This document shows, piece by piece, positions 1-8,482 of a DNA stretch of 64,000 nt. A model generated the notes under the pieces. It worked only from the letters and a program-made list of their open reading frames with translations. It was not told the origin of the DNA and did no database searches. This DNA comes from Pseudomonas sp. KNUC1026 (GTDB lineage: Bacteria; Pseudomonadota; Gammaproteobacteria; Pseudomonadales; Pseudomonadaceae): positions 4,488,001 through 4,552,000 of the forward strand of contig NZ_CP087138.1 of NCBI RefSeq assembly GCF_021650705.1, read 5' to 3'. Within the stretch, counting starts at the first letter, position 1. The number at the start of each line of letters is the position of its first letter. Position numbers and translations under genes: made by a program.

Positions 1-2
1 GC

Positions 3-1790
3 CTGGATGACAACAAATGGCCCGCGCGCCAGGCGCAATGGTTCATCAACGGCCAGAAAGACGAAGGCCTGCGCCCGCATAACCTGCAGCCCAACGGCGA
101 CCTGTTCGTTACCACGATGCGCTCGATCTACGAAGCCTACGAGCAGGCGTGCGAGCGTGCCGGGGTCATCGACTTCTCCGAACTGTTGCTGCGCGCGCTC
201 GACCTGTGGCGCGACCATCCGACGCTGCTGGAGCACTACCAACGGCGCTTCCGCCATGTGCTGGTCGACGAATTCCAGGACACCAACTCGGTGCAATACG
301 CCTGGCTGCAGTTGCTGGCACGCGGTGGCCAAAGCCTGATGGTGGTGGGCGACGACGACCAGTCGATTTATGGCTGGCGCGGGGCCAAGATCGAGAACAT
401 CCAGCAATACAGCACCGACTTCCCCGATGCCGAGCTGATCCGCCTGGAGCAGAACTACCGCTCCACCGGCACCATTCTCAACGCTGCCAACGCGGTGATC
501 GCCAATAACAGCGGCCGGCTGGGCAAGGAGCTGTGGAGCGATGTAGGCGAAGGCGAGCCGATCAGCCTCTATGCCGCCTACAACGAACACGACGAAGCCC
601 GCTATGTTGTCGAGAGCATCGAGAGCGCGCTCAAAACGGGCCTGGCACGTAGCGAAATCGCAATTCTGTACCGCTCGAACGCACAGTCTCGCGTGCTGGA
701 GGAGGCGCTGCTGCGTGAGCGCATTCCCTACCGCATCTACGGTGGGCAGCGCTTCTTCGAGCGTGCTGAGATCAAGAACGCCATGGCGTATCTGCGCCTG
801 CTCGACGGGCGTGGCAACGATGCGGCACTGGAGCGAGTCATCAACCTGCCACCGCGCGGCATCGGCGAAAAAACCATCGAAAATCTTCGCGTGATGGCGC
901 GTCAGGCCGGTGTATCGCTTTGGCAGGCGACGGTGACCGCCGCCGAAGGCAAGGGCCGTGCGGCCAATGCGTTGAAAGGCTTCATCGAGCTGGTCGAGAC
1001 ATTGGCAGCCGCGACTGAAGAGATGCCGCTGCACAAGATGACCCAGACGGTCATTTCGCAATCCGGGCTGATCGAATACCACGAGGCGGAAAAAGGCGAA
1101 AAAGGCCAGGCTCGGGTGGAGAACCTGGAAGAACTCGTCAGCGCCGCCCGCGCTTTCGAGAAAGAAGAGCCCGAGGACGACCAGACTCTGCTGGCCGCAT
1201 TCCTCGGGCATGCTTCGCTGGAAGCGGGCGATACCCAGGCCGATGAGCATGAGGACAGCATCCAGCTGATGACCCTGCACAGCGCCAAGGGGCTGGAGTT
1301 TCCGTATGTGTTCCTGGTGGGGCTGGAAGAAGGGCTGTTCCCGCACAAGATGAGCATGGAAGAGCCAGGCCGGCTGGAAGAAGAGCGCCGCCTGGCTTAC
1401 GTCGGCATTACCCGCGCCATGCAGCACCTGGTGCTGACCTACGCCGAAACACGCAGGCTCTACGGCAGCGAGACGTACAACAAGGCGTCGCGCTTCGTTC
1501 GCGAGATTCCACCGCAGGTGTTGCGCGAGGTTCGGCTGTCCGGCAGCGTCAGCCGCCCCTGGAGCGGCTCTTCTTCATCAGCCGCCACAACCAGCAACCT
1601 GTTCGCCAATGCGGGCATTCCACAAACCAGTTTCAACCTGGGGCAGCGCGTGCAGCATGCGGTGTTCGGCGAAGGGATCATCATGAACTTCGAAGGCTCC
1701 GGGGCACAGGCGCGGGTACAGGTCAATTTTGACGAAGGCAGCAAGTGGTTGATGCTGGGCTACGCCAAATTGGTACCTCTAGAAGGCTGA
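3..1790 (+). CDS. uvrD: DNA helicase II UvrD, 3' part (5' end outside window)
   Basis: Superfamily 1A 3'-5' DNA helicase that acts in nucleotide excision and mismatch repair. The frame is open from the first bases, so the N-terminus with Walker A (roughly 130 residues) lies outside the window. Visible motifs in order are VDEFQDTN (motif II), VVGDDDQSIYGWRGA (III), LEQNYRST (IV), TLHSAKGLEF (V) and EERRLAYVGITRAMQ (VI). The last about 60 residues (LGQRVQHAVFGEG to the end) are the C-terminal Tudor-like domain found in UvrD and PcrA, which favours UvrD over Rep. The preserved frame has no disruption. No clear terminator follows before the next gene. Confidence 0.95.
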   Translation: MDDNKWPARQAQWFINGQKDEGLRPHNLQPNGDLFVTTMRSIYEAYEQACERAGVIDFSELLLRALDLWRDHPTLLEHYQRRFRHVLVDEFQDTNSVQYAWLQLLARGGQSLMVVGDDDQSIYGWRGAKIENIQQYSTDFPDAELIRLEQNYRSTGTILNAANAVIANNSGRLGKELWSDVGEGEPISLYAAYNEHDEARYVVESIESALKTGLARSEIAILYRSNAQSRVLEEALLRERIPYRIYGGQRFFERAEIKNAMAYLRLLDGRGNDAALERVINLPPRGIGEKTIENLRVMARQAGVSLWQATVTAAEGKGRAANALKGFIELVETLAAATEEMPLHKMTQTVISQSGLIEYHEAEKGEKGQARVENLEELVSAARAFEKEEPEDDQTLLAAFLGHASLEAGDTQADEHEDSIQLMTLHSAKGLEFPYVFLVGLEEGLFPHKMSMEEPGRLEEERRLAYVGITRAMQHLVLTYAETRRLYGSETYNKASRFVREIPPQVLREVRLSGSVSRPWSGSSSSAATTSNLFANAGIPQTSFNLGQRVQHAVFGEGIIMNFEGSGAQARVQVNFDEGSKWLMLGYAKLVPLEG

Positions 1791-1906
1791 TCCGCCAACC
1801 TCGAGCGCCTTTTTCGACAAACATGGAAACAATCTCCCCCTAGTCAGCCCTGATGGCCAGGGGCAACATGGCGCTTGTGATATCCGTTCACTATGGGAAT
1901 TACTCG

Positions 1907-2758
1907 ATGAAACGTTTTCTCAGCATTGCCATGGCGCTGTGCATAGGCTTGACCATGAGCCTGGATGCCTCCGCAGCCAAGCGCTTCGGCGGCGGCAAGA
2001 GCATGGGTGCCGCGCCAACCCACCAAACTCGCCAGGCCACGCCAAATTCGCCTGCCGCCACTACGCCTGCACAGGCTGGCCGCCCGGCCGCCAGCGGCGC
2101 TTCGCGCTGGCTCGGCCCGTTGGCTGGCATTGCCGCAGGCGGCCTGTTGGCTTCCATGTTCATGGGTGACGGCTTCGAGGGCTTCCAGTTCTTCGATATG
2201 TTGATCCTTGGCCTGATCGCCTTCCTGGTGTTTCGCTTCATCTCTGCCCGCCGCCGCCAGCAGCAGGCGCAGATGGCTACTCCTGCCGGCCCGGTGCCGT
2301 TCCAGCGCGAAGCACATGAGCAACCTGCTTCTGGTGGCCTGTTCGGTCGCCAGGGCGCGCCAGCCCACAACCCTGCTGCCAACGCCCCGGCCTGGTTCAA
2401 CGAGCAGAATTTCCTGGGCGCCGCTCGCGAACATTTCGGTGCACTGCAGCGGCACTGGGACGCGAACGAGATGGACAAGATCGGCGAGTTCGTAACCCCT
2501 GAGCTGCTGCAAGCACTCAAGCAAGAGCGTGCCAGCCTCGGTGATGGCTACCAGGCCACTCACATCGAGAACCTGCACGTGCAGCTCGACGGTGTAGACG
2601 ACCGTGCAGACCGTACCATCGCTACGCTGACCTTCACTGGTGTTTCCAAGGAGTCGCGCTTCGATCAGGGCGAGCCCTTCAGTGAAAGCTGGAACATGGA
2701 ACGCGCCCAGGGTGAGAACCAGCCCTGGATCATTGCAGGTATTCGCCAGAACAGCTGA
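1907..2758 (+). CDS. Exported Tim44-like domain protein
   Basis: A protein of 283 residues. The start at 1907 gives MKRFLSIAMALCIGL as the head of a signal peptide ending near DASA-AKRFGG; an in-frame ATG at 1853 would put 18 extra residues before it and is less likely. A Gly/Ala/Pro-rich linker and a hydrophobic segment (about residues 90-110, FFDMLILGLIAFLVFRFISA) precede a C-terminal Tim44-like domain (about 150-283; FLGAAREHFGALQRHWD, ending with a predicted strand ENQPWIIAGI). The fold is that of the mitochondrial import subunit Tim44, but the role of the bacterial proteins is not established. It stands alone and is followed by a strong terminator. Confidence 0.85.
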   Translation: MKRFLSIAMALCIGLTMSLDASAAKRFGGGKSMGAAPTHQTRQATPNSPAATTPAQAGRPAASGASRWLGPLAGIAAGGLLASMFMGDGFEGFQFFDMLILGLIAFLVFRFISARRRQQQAQMATPAGPVPFQREAHEQPASGGLFGRQGAPAHNPAANAPAWFNEQNFLGAAREHFGALQRHWDANEMDKIGEFVTPELLQALKQERASLGDGYQATHIENLHVQLDGVDDRADRTIATLTFTGVSKESRFDQGEPFSESWNMERAQGENQPWIIAGIRQNS

Positions 2759-2785
2759 CGCCGTCCAGCGGCTGAGCGCTTCAAC

Positions 2786-2820
2786 AAAACCCCGGGCATC
2801 ACGGCCCGGGGTTTTGCTTT
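2786..2820 (+). terminator. Rho-independent terminator after the Tim44-domain gene
   Basis: A 12-bp perfect inverted repeat, AAAACCCCGGGC at 2786-2797 and GCCCGGGGTTTT at 2804-2815, has a 6-base loop and runs into a T-rich tail (TTTTGCTTT). Confidence 0.85.
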
Positions 2821-2918
2821 GTGCAAATTGCTCTACTATCGGTCAAACACAGCAGTCGGCGCTGGCTTTGGGGCAAGCGCCGCATCAGTCGCTCAGCCGT
2901 TTTATGGAAGGACACCCC

Positions 2919-3326
2919 GTGGAAGACGTCATGGAACAACTTCGTGAAGCCAATGAACCCGTGCCGGTTGCGCTGGAATTGCCAGATGAAGACCTTTTGG
3001 TTGAGATTCAGGAGCTGCTTCTGATTCACATCCCCGATGACATGAAGGCGTTCCTGCTCACTGTCAGCGATGTGGTCTACGGTAGCCTGGAGCCGGTGAC
3101 CGTTACCGATCCTCAGTCACACACCTATCTGCCGGAAGTTGCCGCCAATGCATGGGATGTGGGGATGCCTCGCGAGTACGTGCCGCTCTGCCAGGACGGG
3201 GATAATTACTACGCCGTGGAAGAGGATGGCACGGTGTTGCTGTGGGACGGCGATGAAGAAGCCGTCACCGAAGAGAGCTGGGATTCGGTATGGACCTGGG
3301 CCCGTGACGTCTGGCTGGAGTCCTGA
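2919..3326 (+). CDS. SMI1/KNR4 (SUKH) family protein
   Basis: An acidic protein of 135 residues. The GTG start at 2919 is chosen because GGAAGG lies 7 bases upstream; in-frame ATGs at 2904 and 2931 are alternatives. The IPDDMKAFLLTVSD segment, the YVPLCQDGDNYYAVEEDGTV core and the Trp-rich tail (ESWDSVWTWARDVW) are typical of the SMI1/KNR4 (SUKH) fold. SUKH proteins are often immunity proteins of polymorphic toxins, but this one has no toxin neighbour and sits in a conserved housekeeping neighbourhood. It is convergent with the antiporter gene, 6 bases away. Confidence 0.75.
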   Translation: MEDVMEQLREANEPVPVALELPDEDLLVEIQELLLIHIPDDMKAFLLTVSDVVYGSLEPVTVTDPQSHTYLPEVAANAWDVGMPREYVPLCQDGDNYYAVEEDGTVLLWDGDEEAVTEESWDSVWTWARDVWLES

Positions 3327-3332
3327 GGCGTT

Positions 3333-5105
3333 TCAGTGCTTGTGCTCGCCACGCTCCTCTTGAGCGTGGTTGAGCGTCTCCAGCAGCGCTACCTGCATTC
3401 TGGTGTGCAGGCGGATCATCCAGCGCCATAGCAGCGCGGCAACGCCCAATGTCACCCCTACGATCACCAGCAGCATTTCAAGCGTCGGCAACATACTGGC
3501 CGAAAGCGTAGCCAGTACCACGAACAGCAATGCCAACGATGCGACCGGAATTACCTCCGCAATGATTCTTCGAACCCTGTAGGTGTGCCTGCCGGCGAAG
3601 TCGTCACCCACGCTCATTTCCGCGAGCAGCATCGCCAGCGCCTTGAGCTTGCGGTAAGCGGCGATAAGGAATGGCAACGCCAGCACCAACAGCGCGCCGC
3701 ATAGCAAGGCCTTCTGCCCAGCCTCATCGCTGATCCAGGCCCCTAACCACTCTCCAAGCCGTGGTTCGAAATACCGGCCTGCCAGGCACAGCGCGATCAC
3801 CAGCGCCAGGTTCACTCCTACTTGCAGCAATATCTTGCGAACCAGGGCCGCTAATTGCGCACGCTCGCCGCTAGGCTGGATATTACGAAGCCACTCGCCA
3901 TACAAGCCCAGTACCCGGCTGGCACGTTGCGGTACGGCACGCCCGAGTATGCCGGCCAACGGATCAGCTGCACGGATGAGATAGGGGGTCAGCAATGTCG
4001 TGATAGCGGACACTGCCACCGCAACAGGATAGAGAAAGTCGCTTGTTACTTTGAGGCTTATACCCAGCGCGGCGATGATGAACGAGAATTCGCCGATCTG
4101 TGAAAGGCCCATCCCCACCCGTAGCGACGTGCGCCCATCGTTGCCAGCGACAAATGCACCGAGGCTGCAGGATATGACCTTGCCGAGCACCACCGCGCAG
4201 GTAATGACCGCGATGGGCCAGGCATACTCAAGCAGGATGGCAGGCTGAATCAACAGCCCTATCGCCACAAAGAAAATGGCGCTGAACAGATCACGCACTG
4301 GCTCGATCAATCGTTCTATCTTGGGCAGCTGGCGAGACTCGGCCATGATCGCGCCGATCAGGAAGGCGCCCAGCACCATGCTGTATTCCAGCTTCACCAC
4401 CAGCAGGCAGAACCCGAAGCACAGCCCCAGCACCGTGATCAGCAACATCTCATCGCTCTGGAAACGAGCCACATACGCCAGCACCCGGGGCACCAGCAGG
4501 ATGCCAACCACCAAAGCGACGATCATGAAGAGAGTGAGCTTGCCTACCGTGGAAAAGACCTCACCAGAACTGACACTGCCGCTGACCGCGATTCCCGAAA
4601 GCAACGCGATGATGCCGATGCCCAGGATGTCCTCGACGATCAGCACCCCGAATATCAACTGCGCAAAGCGCTGGTGCTTCATGTTCAGGTCGTTGAGCGC
4701 CTTGACGATAATGGTGGTCGAGGAAATCGCCAGGATCGCACCGAGGAACAATGAATCCATCGAACCCCAGCCGAACGCCTGGCCAATTTCATAGCCGATC
4801 CACATCATCAGCATGATTTCGAGGAACGCGGCAATGAATGCGGTGGCGCCTACCTTGAAGAGCTTGCGCAGGCTGAACTCCAGGCCCAGGCAGAACATCA
4901 GGAAGATCACGCCAAGCTCGGCGAGCGTCTTGATGGTTTCTTCGTCGTGGATGAGGCCGAAGGGCGGGGTGTAAGGCCCTATGAGAAAGCCCGAAACAAT
5001 GTAGCCCAGCACGACGGGCTGGCGCAGGCGGTGAAACAGTACGGTGACCACGCCTGCTACGAGCATGATCACTGCAAGATCCTGGATGAAGGCCACTGCG
5101 TGCAT
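3333..5105 (-). CDS. CPA2-family monovalent cation:proton antiporter
   Basis: An inner-membrane protein of 590 residues. The start at 5105 (MHAVAFIQDLAVIM) has AAAGGAG 8 bases upstream; longer upstream frames lack this. About 12 hydrophobic segments make up the Na_H_Exchanger domain (residues 1-390), including GYIVSGFLIGP, LAELGVIFLMFCLGLEFS and the LFLGAILAISSTTIIVKALND signature of Kef/YbaL-type CPA2 antiporters. The last 190 residues add further membrane segments and a short charged tail, but I see no TrkA-N nucleotide-binding domain, unlike KefB/KefC. K+/H+ or Na+/H+ exchange is likely; the substrate cannot be read from sequence. Confidence 0.9.
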   Translation of the reverse strand: MHAVAFIQDLAVIMLVAGVVTVLFHRLRQPVVLGYIVSGFLIGPYTPPFGLIHDEETIKTLAELGVIFLMFCLGLEFSLRKLFKVGATAFIAAFLEIMLMMWIGYEIGQAFGWGSMDSLFLGAILAISSTTIIVKALNDLNMKHQRFAQLIFGVLIVEDILGIGIIALLSGIAVSGSVSSGEVFSTVGKLTLFMIVALVVGILLVPRVLAYVARFQSDEMLLITVLGLCFGFCLLVVKLEYSMVLGAFLIGAIMAESRQLPKIERLIEPVRDLFSAIFFVAIGLLIQPAILLEYAWPIAVITCAVVLGKVISCSLGAFVAGNDGRTSLRVGMGLSQIGEFSFIIAALGISLKVTSDFLYPVAVAVSAITTLLTPYLIRAADPLAGILGRAVPQRASRVLGLYGEWLRNIQPSGERAQLAALVRKILLQVGVNLALVIALCLAGRYFEPRLGEWLGAWISDEAGQKALLCGALLVLALPFLIAAYRKLKALAMLLAEMSVGDDFAGRHTYRVRRIIAEVIPVASLALLFVVLATLSASMLPTLEMLLVIVGVTLGVAALLWRWMIRLHTRMQVALLETLNHAQEERGEHKH

Positions 5106-5267
5106 GGTGAAAACTCCTTTCTTCCGCCACGGGCGCGATAGAAGCCAAGATAACACCGGCACACTTTTCCTAGGGTTCGTGCAATATACGGAAACAGATC
5201 TATAGCGTACCGAAGCCCGCCCGCAGAGCGGCGCTGGTGCACCCAAGCGGCGCCTCAAGCGCGCCCT

Positions 5268-6644
5268 TCAGCCCAAACCGTGAGCTTCTCTATGGAACCT
5301 GGAAACGCCCAGCTGACAATGACCGTGCTGATGACCCCGGACATGGCCAATTTCTCCGGCAATGTGCATGGCGGCACTCTGCTCAAGTATCTGGATGAAG
5401 TCGCATATGCCTGCGCCAGCCGCTACGCCGGCCGTTACGTGGTCACGCTTTCGGTAGATCAGGTGATCTTCCGTGAGCCTATACATGTGGGCGAGCTGGT
5501 TACCTTCCTTGCATCGGTGAACTACACCGGCAACACCTCGATGGAAATAGGCATCAAGGTGGTGACCGAGAATATCCAGCAGCGCTCGGTGCGCCACACC
5601 AATAGCTGCTTCTTCACCATGGTCGCGGTGGACGAGCAGCGCAAGCCCGCTACGGTGCCAACGCTGCAGCCAGACACCGCCGACGGCAAGCGGCGGTTCG
5701 CCCAGGCCCAGCAACGTCGGCTGATCCGCCAGGAACTGGAAAAGCGCTATCAGGACCTTCGCAACGAAGAGACGAACTGAGAGGGAGCGCGCTTCGAAGC
5801 GAACCCTGGGGTGCGCGATCCGATCCTGCGAGCGCACCAGCTCGAGCTCGTAGCTGCCGCAAGCCTGGGTTTCGAGCAAGACTTCGTGGACCGCCGCAGC
5901 AGCCGCTTCGAAGGCTGCCAGGGGAGAGTCGCCCAACAGCAAGCGTGAAAGGAACAGGCCTGAAGTCAGGTCCCCTACCCCGACTGGCTGCCTTGGGAAG
6001 GCCAGCAACGGTCGGCGGAGCAACCAGGTGCCTTGCTGGGTCACCAGCAGCATTTCAAAGTCCTCCGGCTTTCGGCCCGGGTAGTTCAAATGCTTGACCA
6101 TCACCACCGCCGGGCCTTGAACGAGCAGCGCCCTGGCCATGGTCGCGCAGTCAGCCAGCGACTCAGGCTCGCGCCCCGCGAACGTATTGAGCTCGAGCTG
6201 ATTGGGGCATAGCAGGTCGGCGCGTGGCACTGCGTTGTCGCGCAGAAAGCGGGTGACTGCCTCCGGAACGATGCAGCCTTTCTCCGGGTGGCCCATCACC
6301 GGGTCACAAAGGTAGATGGCCTTGGGGTTGGCAGCCTTGACGCGCTCGACCACCTGCAGAATTGCTTCGCCCTGCTCGGCGCTGCCCAGGTACCCGCTGA
6401 GCACCGCATCGCAGTTGCCCAATTCGCCAATTGCAGCGATGCCATCGACCAGCTGAGGAATTTTCGCGCTGTCGAGCACTTCTCCGGTCCAGCGGCCATA
6501 CTGAGTGTGGTTGGAGAACTGCACGGTATTCAAGGGCCATACGTTGACCCCCGACCGCTGCATCGCGAACACGGCAGCGCTGTTTCCGGCGTGGCCGAAA
6601 ACCACATGAGATTGAATCGCGAGCAGGTGGGGTGTGCGTGGCAT
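5268..6644 (-). CDS. pdxY: Pyridoxal kinase PdxY with an atypical C-terminal readthrough
   Basis: ATP-dependent phosphorylation of pyridoxal in the PLP salvage pathway. The first about 290 residues (6644 down to about 5775) are a full PdxY: MPRTPHLLAIQSHVVFGHAG start, CDPVMGHPEKGC, LCPNQLEL and the ribokinase-family anion hole VGVGDLTSGLF, ending HPRVRFEA where family members normally stop within a few residues. Here no stop occurs; the frame runs another about 168 codons antisense through the entire thioesterase gene and stops at 5268. The extension (RSLSVRLFVAKVL and onward) resembles no domain and mirrors the opposite gene, so it is probably recent stop loss. The enzyme domain looks intact. 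Confidence 0.85.
   Translation of the reverse strand: MPRTPHLLAIQSHVVFGHAGNSAAVFAMQRSGVNVWPLNTVQFSNHTQYGRWTGEVLDSAKIPQLVDGIAAIGELGNCDAVLSGYLGSAEQGEAILQVVERVKAANPKAIYLCDPVMGHPEKGCIVPEAVTRFLRDNAVPRADLLCPNQLELNTFAGREPESLADCATMARALLVQGPAVVMVKHLNYPGRKPEDFEMLLVTQQGTWLLRRPLLAFPRQPVGVGDLTSGLFLSRLLLGDSPLAAFEAAAAAVHEVLLETQACGSYELELVRSQDRIAHPRVRFEARSLSVRLFVAKVLIALFQFLADQPTLLGLGEPPLAVGGVWLQRWHRSGLALLVHRDHGEEAAIGVAHRALLDILGHHLDAYFHRGVAGVVHRCKEGNQLAHMYRLTEDHLIYRKRDHVTAGVAAGAGICDFIQILEQSAAMHIAGEIGHVRGHQHGHCQLGVSRFHREAHGLG
5292..5780 (+). CDS. Acyl-CoA thioesterase (hot-dog fold)
   Basis: A protein of 162 residues of the YciA-type acyl-CoA hydrolase family, which hydrolyses acyl-CoA to fatty acid and CoA. 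The signature NVHGGTLLKYLDEVAYACASR (with the catalytic Asp of LDE) is followed by VTLSVDQVIFREPIHVGE and the SVRHTNSCFFTMVAVDE strand, then a Lys/Arg-rich C-terminal helix. The ATG at 5292 is used; a GTG at 5280 would add four residues, and neither has a good Shine-Dalgarno. Its 3' end meets the convergent pdxY frame, which continues antisense through the whole gene. Confidence 0.9.
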   Translation: MEPGNAQLTMTVLMTPDMANFSGNVHGGTLLKYLDEVAYACASRYAGRYVVTLSVDQVIFREPIHVGELVTFLASVNYTGNTSMEIGIKVVTENIQQRSVRHTNSCFFTMVAVDEQRKPATVPTLQPDTADGKRRFAQAQQRRLIRQELEKRYQDLRNEETN

Positions 6645-6764
6645 GGTGGTTCCGTAACGACTGATAAAACACTGGTTGATGCCGCTCAGTATGGCGGCAA
6701 GCTGGCCTGTACGACAGGCCTGAGACACAGGTAAGCTGACTGCATTCCGCCGGAGCCTGACGCA

Positions 6765-7157
6765 ATGTTGACCCTCGAGAACCTGATGGTGCTGTTGCTG
6801 TTCCTTGCAGCCGGCGGCTGGCTCTGGCACAACCATGGCCTTCGCGAAAAGGCGCTTGCAAAAGTGAAAGCCCATTGCGCGCAACTGGAGCTGGAACTGC
6901 TGGACGAGAACGTCGCTTTCAAGCGCTTTGCCTTTGTCCGCGATGCCAAAGGCCAGCGCCGCTTCGCTCGGCTCTACAGTTTCGAGTTCACCGTCACTGG
7001 CGAGCAACGCCACCCGGGCAATGTCACTCAGTTTGGCCCGCACTCTGTGCAGATCGAACTGGCGCCCTACCCCTTCGAGATCAAGACGCCACAGCCCACT
7101 GCAGAGATCATCGAATTGAGCCAGTGGCGGCAAGAGCACAAGAAGCGTCAGCCGTGA
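6765..7157 (+). CDS. DUF3301 family membrane-anchored protein
   Basis: A protein of 130 residues with one N-terminal transmembrane segment (NLMVLLLFLAAGGWLWHNHG) followed by a basic helix (LREKALAKVKAHCAQL) and a cytoplasmic domain with LELLDENVAFKRFAFVRDA and RRFARLYSFEFTVTGEQRH, which I recognise as DUF3301. GGAG lies upstream of the ATG. Function unknown. The 3' end overlaps the convergent CobW-type gene by 10 bases. Confidence 0.85.
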   Translation: MLTLENLMVLLLFLAAGGWLWHNHGLREKALAKVKAHCAQLELELLDENVAFKRFAFVRDAKGQRRFARLYSFEFTVTGEQRHPGNVTQFGPHSVQIELAPYPFEIKTPQPTAEIIELSQWRQEHKKRQP

Positions 7158-8101
7158 GGAGCGATTAGGCAAGCCTCCAGTACAGCGGACAATGCTGCAG
7201 CATCCTGAGAATGTTCGAAGATCAGCTCCAGGCGGCTGTCTCGTTGCCAGAGGCTGGGCGCCCACACCAGAGGTTGCCCCTGAATACCGTTGCTTGAAAA
7301 CCAACCCTTCCTGCTGTGGATAACCATCTTGGCGCGTACCCACGGCCAACGACTCAACGCAGCTGCCAGCCTGTCGCAGTCAAAAAGTTGCTCCGCTGGC
7401 CAACATCTCCCGATCGACCAGTGTCGGGCTGACTGATTGATTTGCATGTCAGTGGCAGGGCCGGGCATTTCCAACCCGAAAGGCAGCGCCACAACCGGCT
7501 TATCCACAGATGCCCTCATATCCACCGGCAACATTTCCAGCCTTGCAGATTCGAGGATCAAAGACACTGCCAGCCCTGGCGCGAACCCTGCCATCAATTC
7601 CACCACCCGGCTTTGTTCAAGCAGGTCCACCTTGCTCAGAAGGATCCGACCAGCCTTAGGGAGGCTGGCTTGTACCTGTTCCGGCAGTAGCTGGCCTTGG
7701 GCCAAGGCCAGCGCGTCCAGTACCAGCACCAGCGGTTGCACATTCAGCACACCGGCCCAAGGCGCCTGGCATAACTGTTCAAGCAAGCTGGCAGGATGGC
7801 CAAGCCCTGATGCCTCGATGAACAAACGGTTTGGCCTGGCCTTGCGCAATAATCGCCCGAGCCCCACCTGAAAGGGCAGCCCGTTGACGCAGCACACGCA
7901 CCCGCCCGCCACCTCGGCAATCGAGACTCCCGTGTCGTCGGTTGCCATCAAGGCTGCGTCCAGGCCGATCTGGCCAAACTCATTGACCAGCACTGCCCAG
8001 CGCTCACTGGCGGGCTTGTGTGCCAGCAATTGGCGTATCAGGCTGGTCTTGCCGGCTCCTAAGGGCCCAGCGATCAAATGGGTGGTAATCTGGCTGAGCA
8101 T
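7148..8101 (-). CDS. CobW/COG0523-family GTPase
   Basis: A G3E-family P-loop GTPase of 317 residues, a relative of metal-chaperone and cobalamin-synthesis proteins. Walker A is GPLGAGKTS at residues 12-20, the CXCC metal-binding motif is GGCVCCVNGLPF, Walker B/switch is RLFIEASGLGHP, and the C-terminal CobW_C domain is short and divergent (about 220-317). It is convergent with the DUF3301 gene and divergent from the small exported protein. It belongs to a different subgroup from ZigA next door. The metal is unknown. Two exact DnaA-box 9-mers lie within the gene (7315-7323 and 7500-7508). Confidence 0.85.
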   Translation of the reverse strand: MLSQITTHLIAGPLGAGKTSLIRQLLAHKPASERWAVLVNEFGQIGLDAALMATDDTGVSIAEVAGGCVCCVNGLPFQVGLGRLLRKARPNRLFIEASGLGHPASLLEQLCQAPWAGVLNVQPLVLVLDALALAQGQLLPEQVQASLPKAGRILLSKVDLLEQSRVVELMAGFAPGLAVSLILESARLEMLPVDMRASVDKPVVALPFGLEMPGPATDMQINQSARHWSIGRCWPAEQLFDCDRLAAALSRWPWVRAKMVIHSRKGWFSSNGIQGQPLVWAPSLWQRDSRLELIFEHSQDAAALSAVLEACLIAPHG

Positions 8102-8125
8102 ACAAGGCAGTCAATGAGGGCAGAG

Positions 8126-8482
8126 ATGCGAGTGGTGTGGGTAATCGTGCTGTGGGCCATAGGCCAGGTCGCCTGGGCACAGGCCTGTATCGTGCACAGC
8201 ACAGCCGATCGATTGGACGTCAAGGTTTGCCAGCAGAACCGTAACATACCCTCGGGGCTGTTCCACGACGGCTTTTGCCAGCCCCACCTGCCAGGCCAGA
8301 AGGTCTCCGTGAGCTTTGCGGATCAATGCCCCACGGGTGCCTTCGGTGTTTGCAGCGAAGCGTATGTGGATAACATGCCCTATCAGCAAGACATCTATTA
8401 TTACGGCATAGCGTCAGATGCACGCTTCCTCAAACCCTTTTGTGAACAAAAGAGCAAAGGGTTGTGGATAACACCGAAATGA
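8126..8482 (+). CDS. Small secreted Cys-rich protein, function unknown
   Basis: A protein of 118 residues. The ATG at 8126 is chosen because GAGGG lies 5 bases upstream; an in-frame ATG at 8114 is the alternative. MRVVWVIVLWAIGQVAWAQA is a clear signal peptide. The mature part has six cysteines (ACIVHS, VCQQN, FCQPH, QCPTG, VCSEA, FCEQK), which fits a disulfide-bonded periplasmic protein. No family recognised. Its stop abuts the zigA stop on the opposite strand. Two exact TGTGGATAA 9-mers (8365, 8463) lie inside the frame. Confidence 0.7.
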   Translation: MRVVWVIVLWAIGQVAWAQACIVHSTADRLDVKVCQQNRNIPSGLFHDGFCQPHLPGQKVSVSFADQCPTGAFGVCSEAYVDNMPYQQDIYYYGIASDARFLKPFCEQKSKGLWITPK

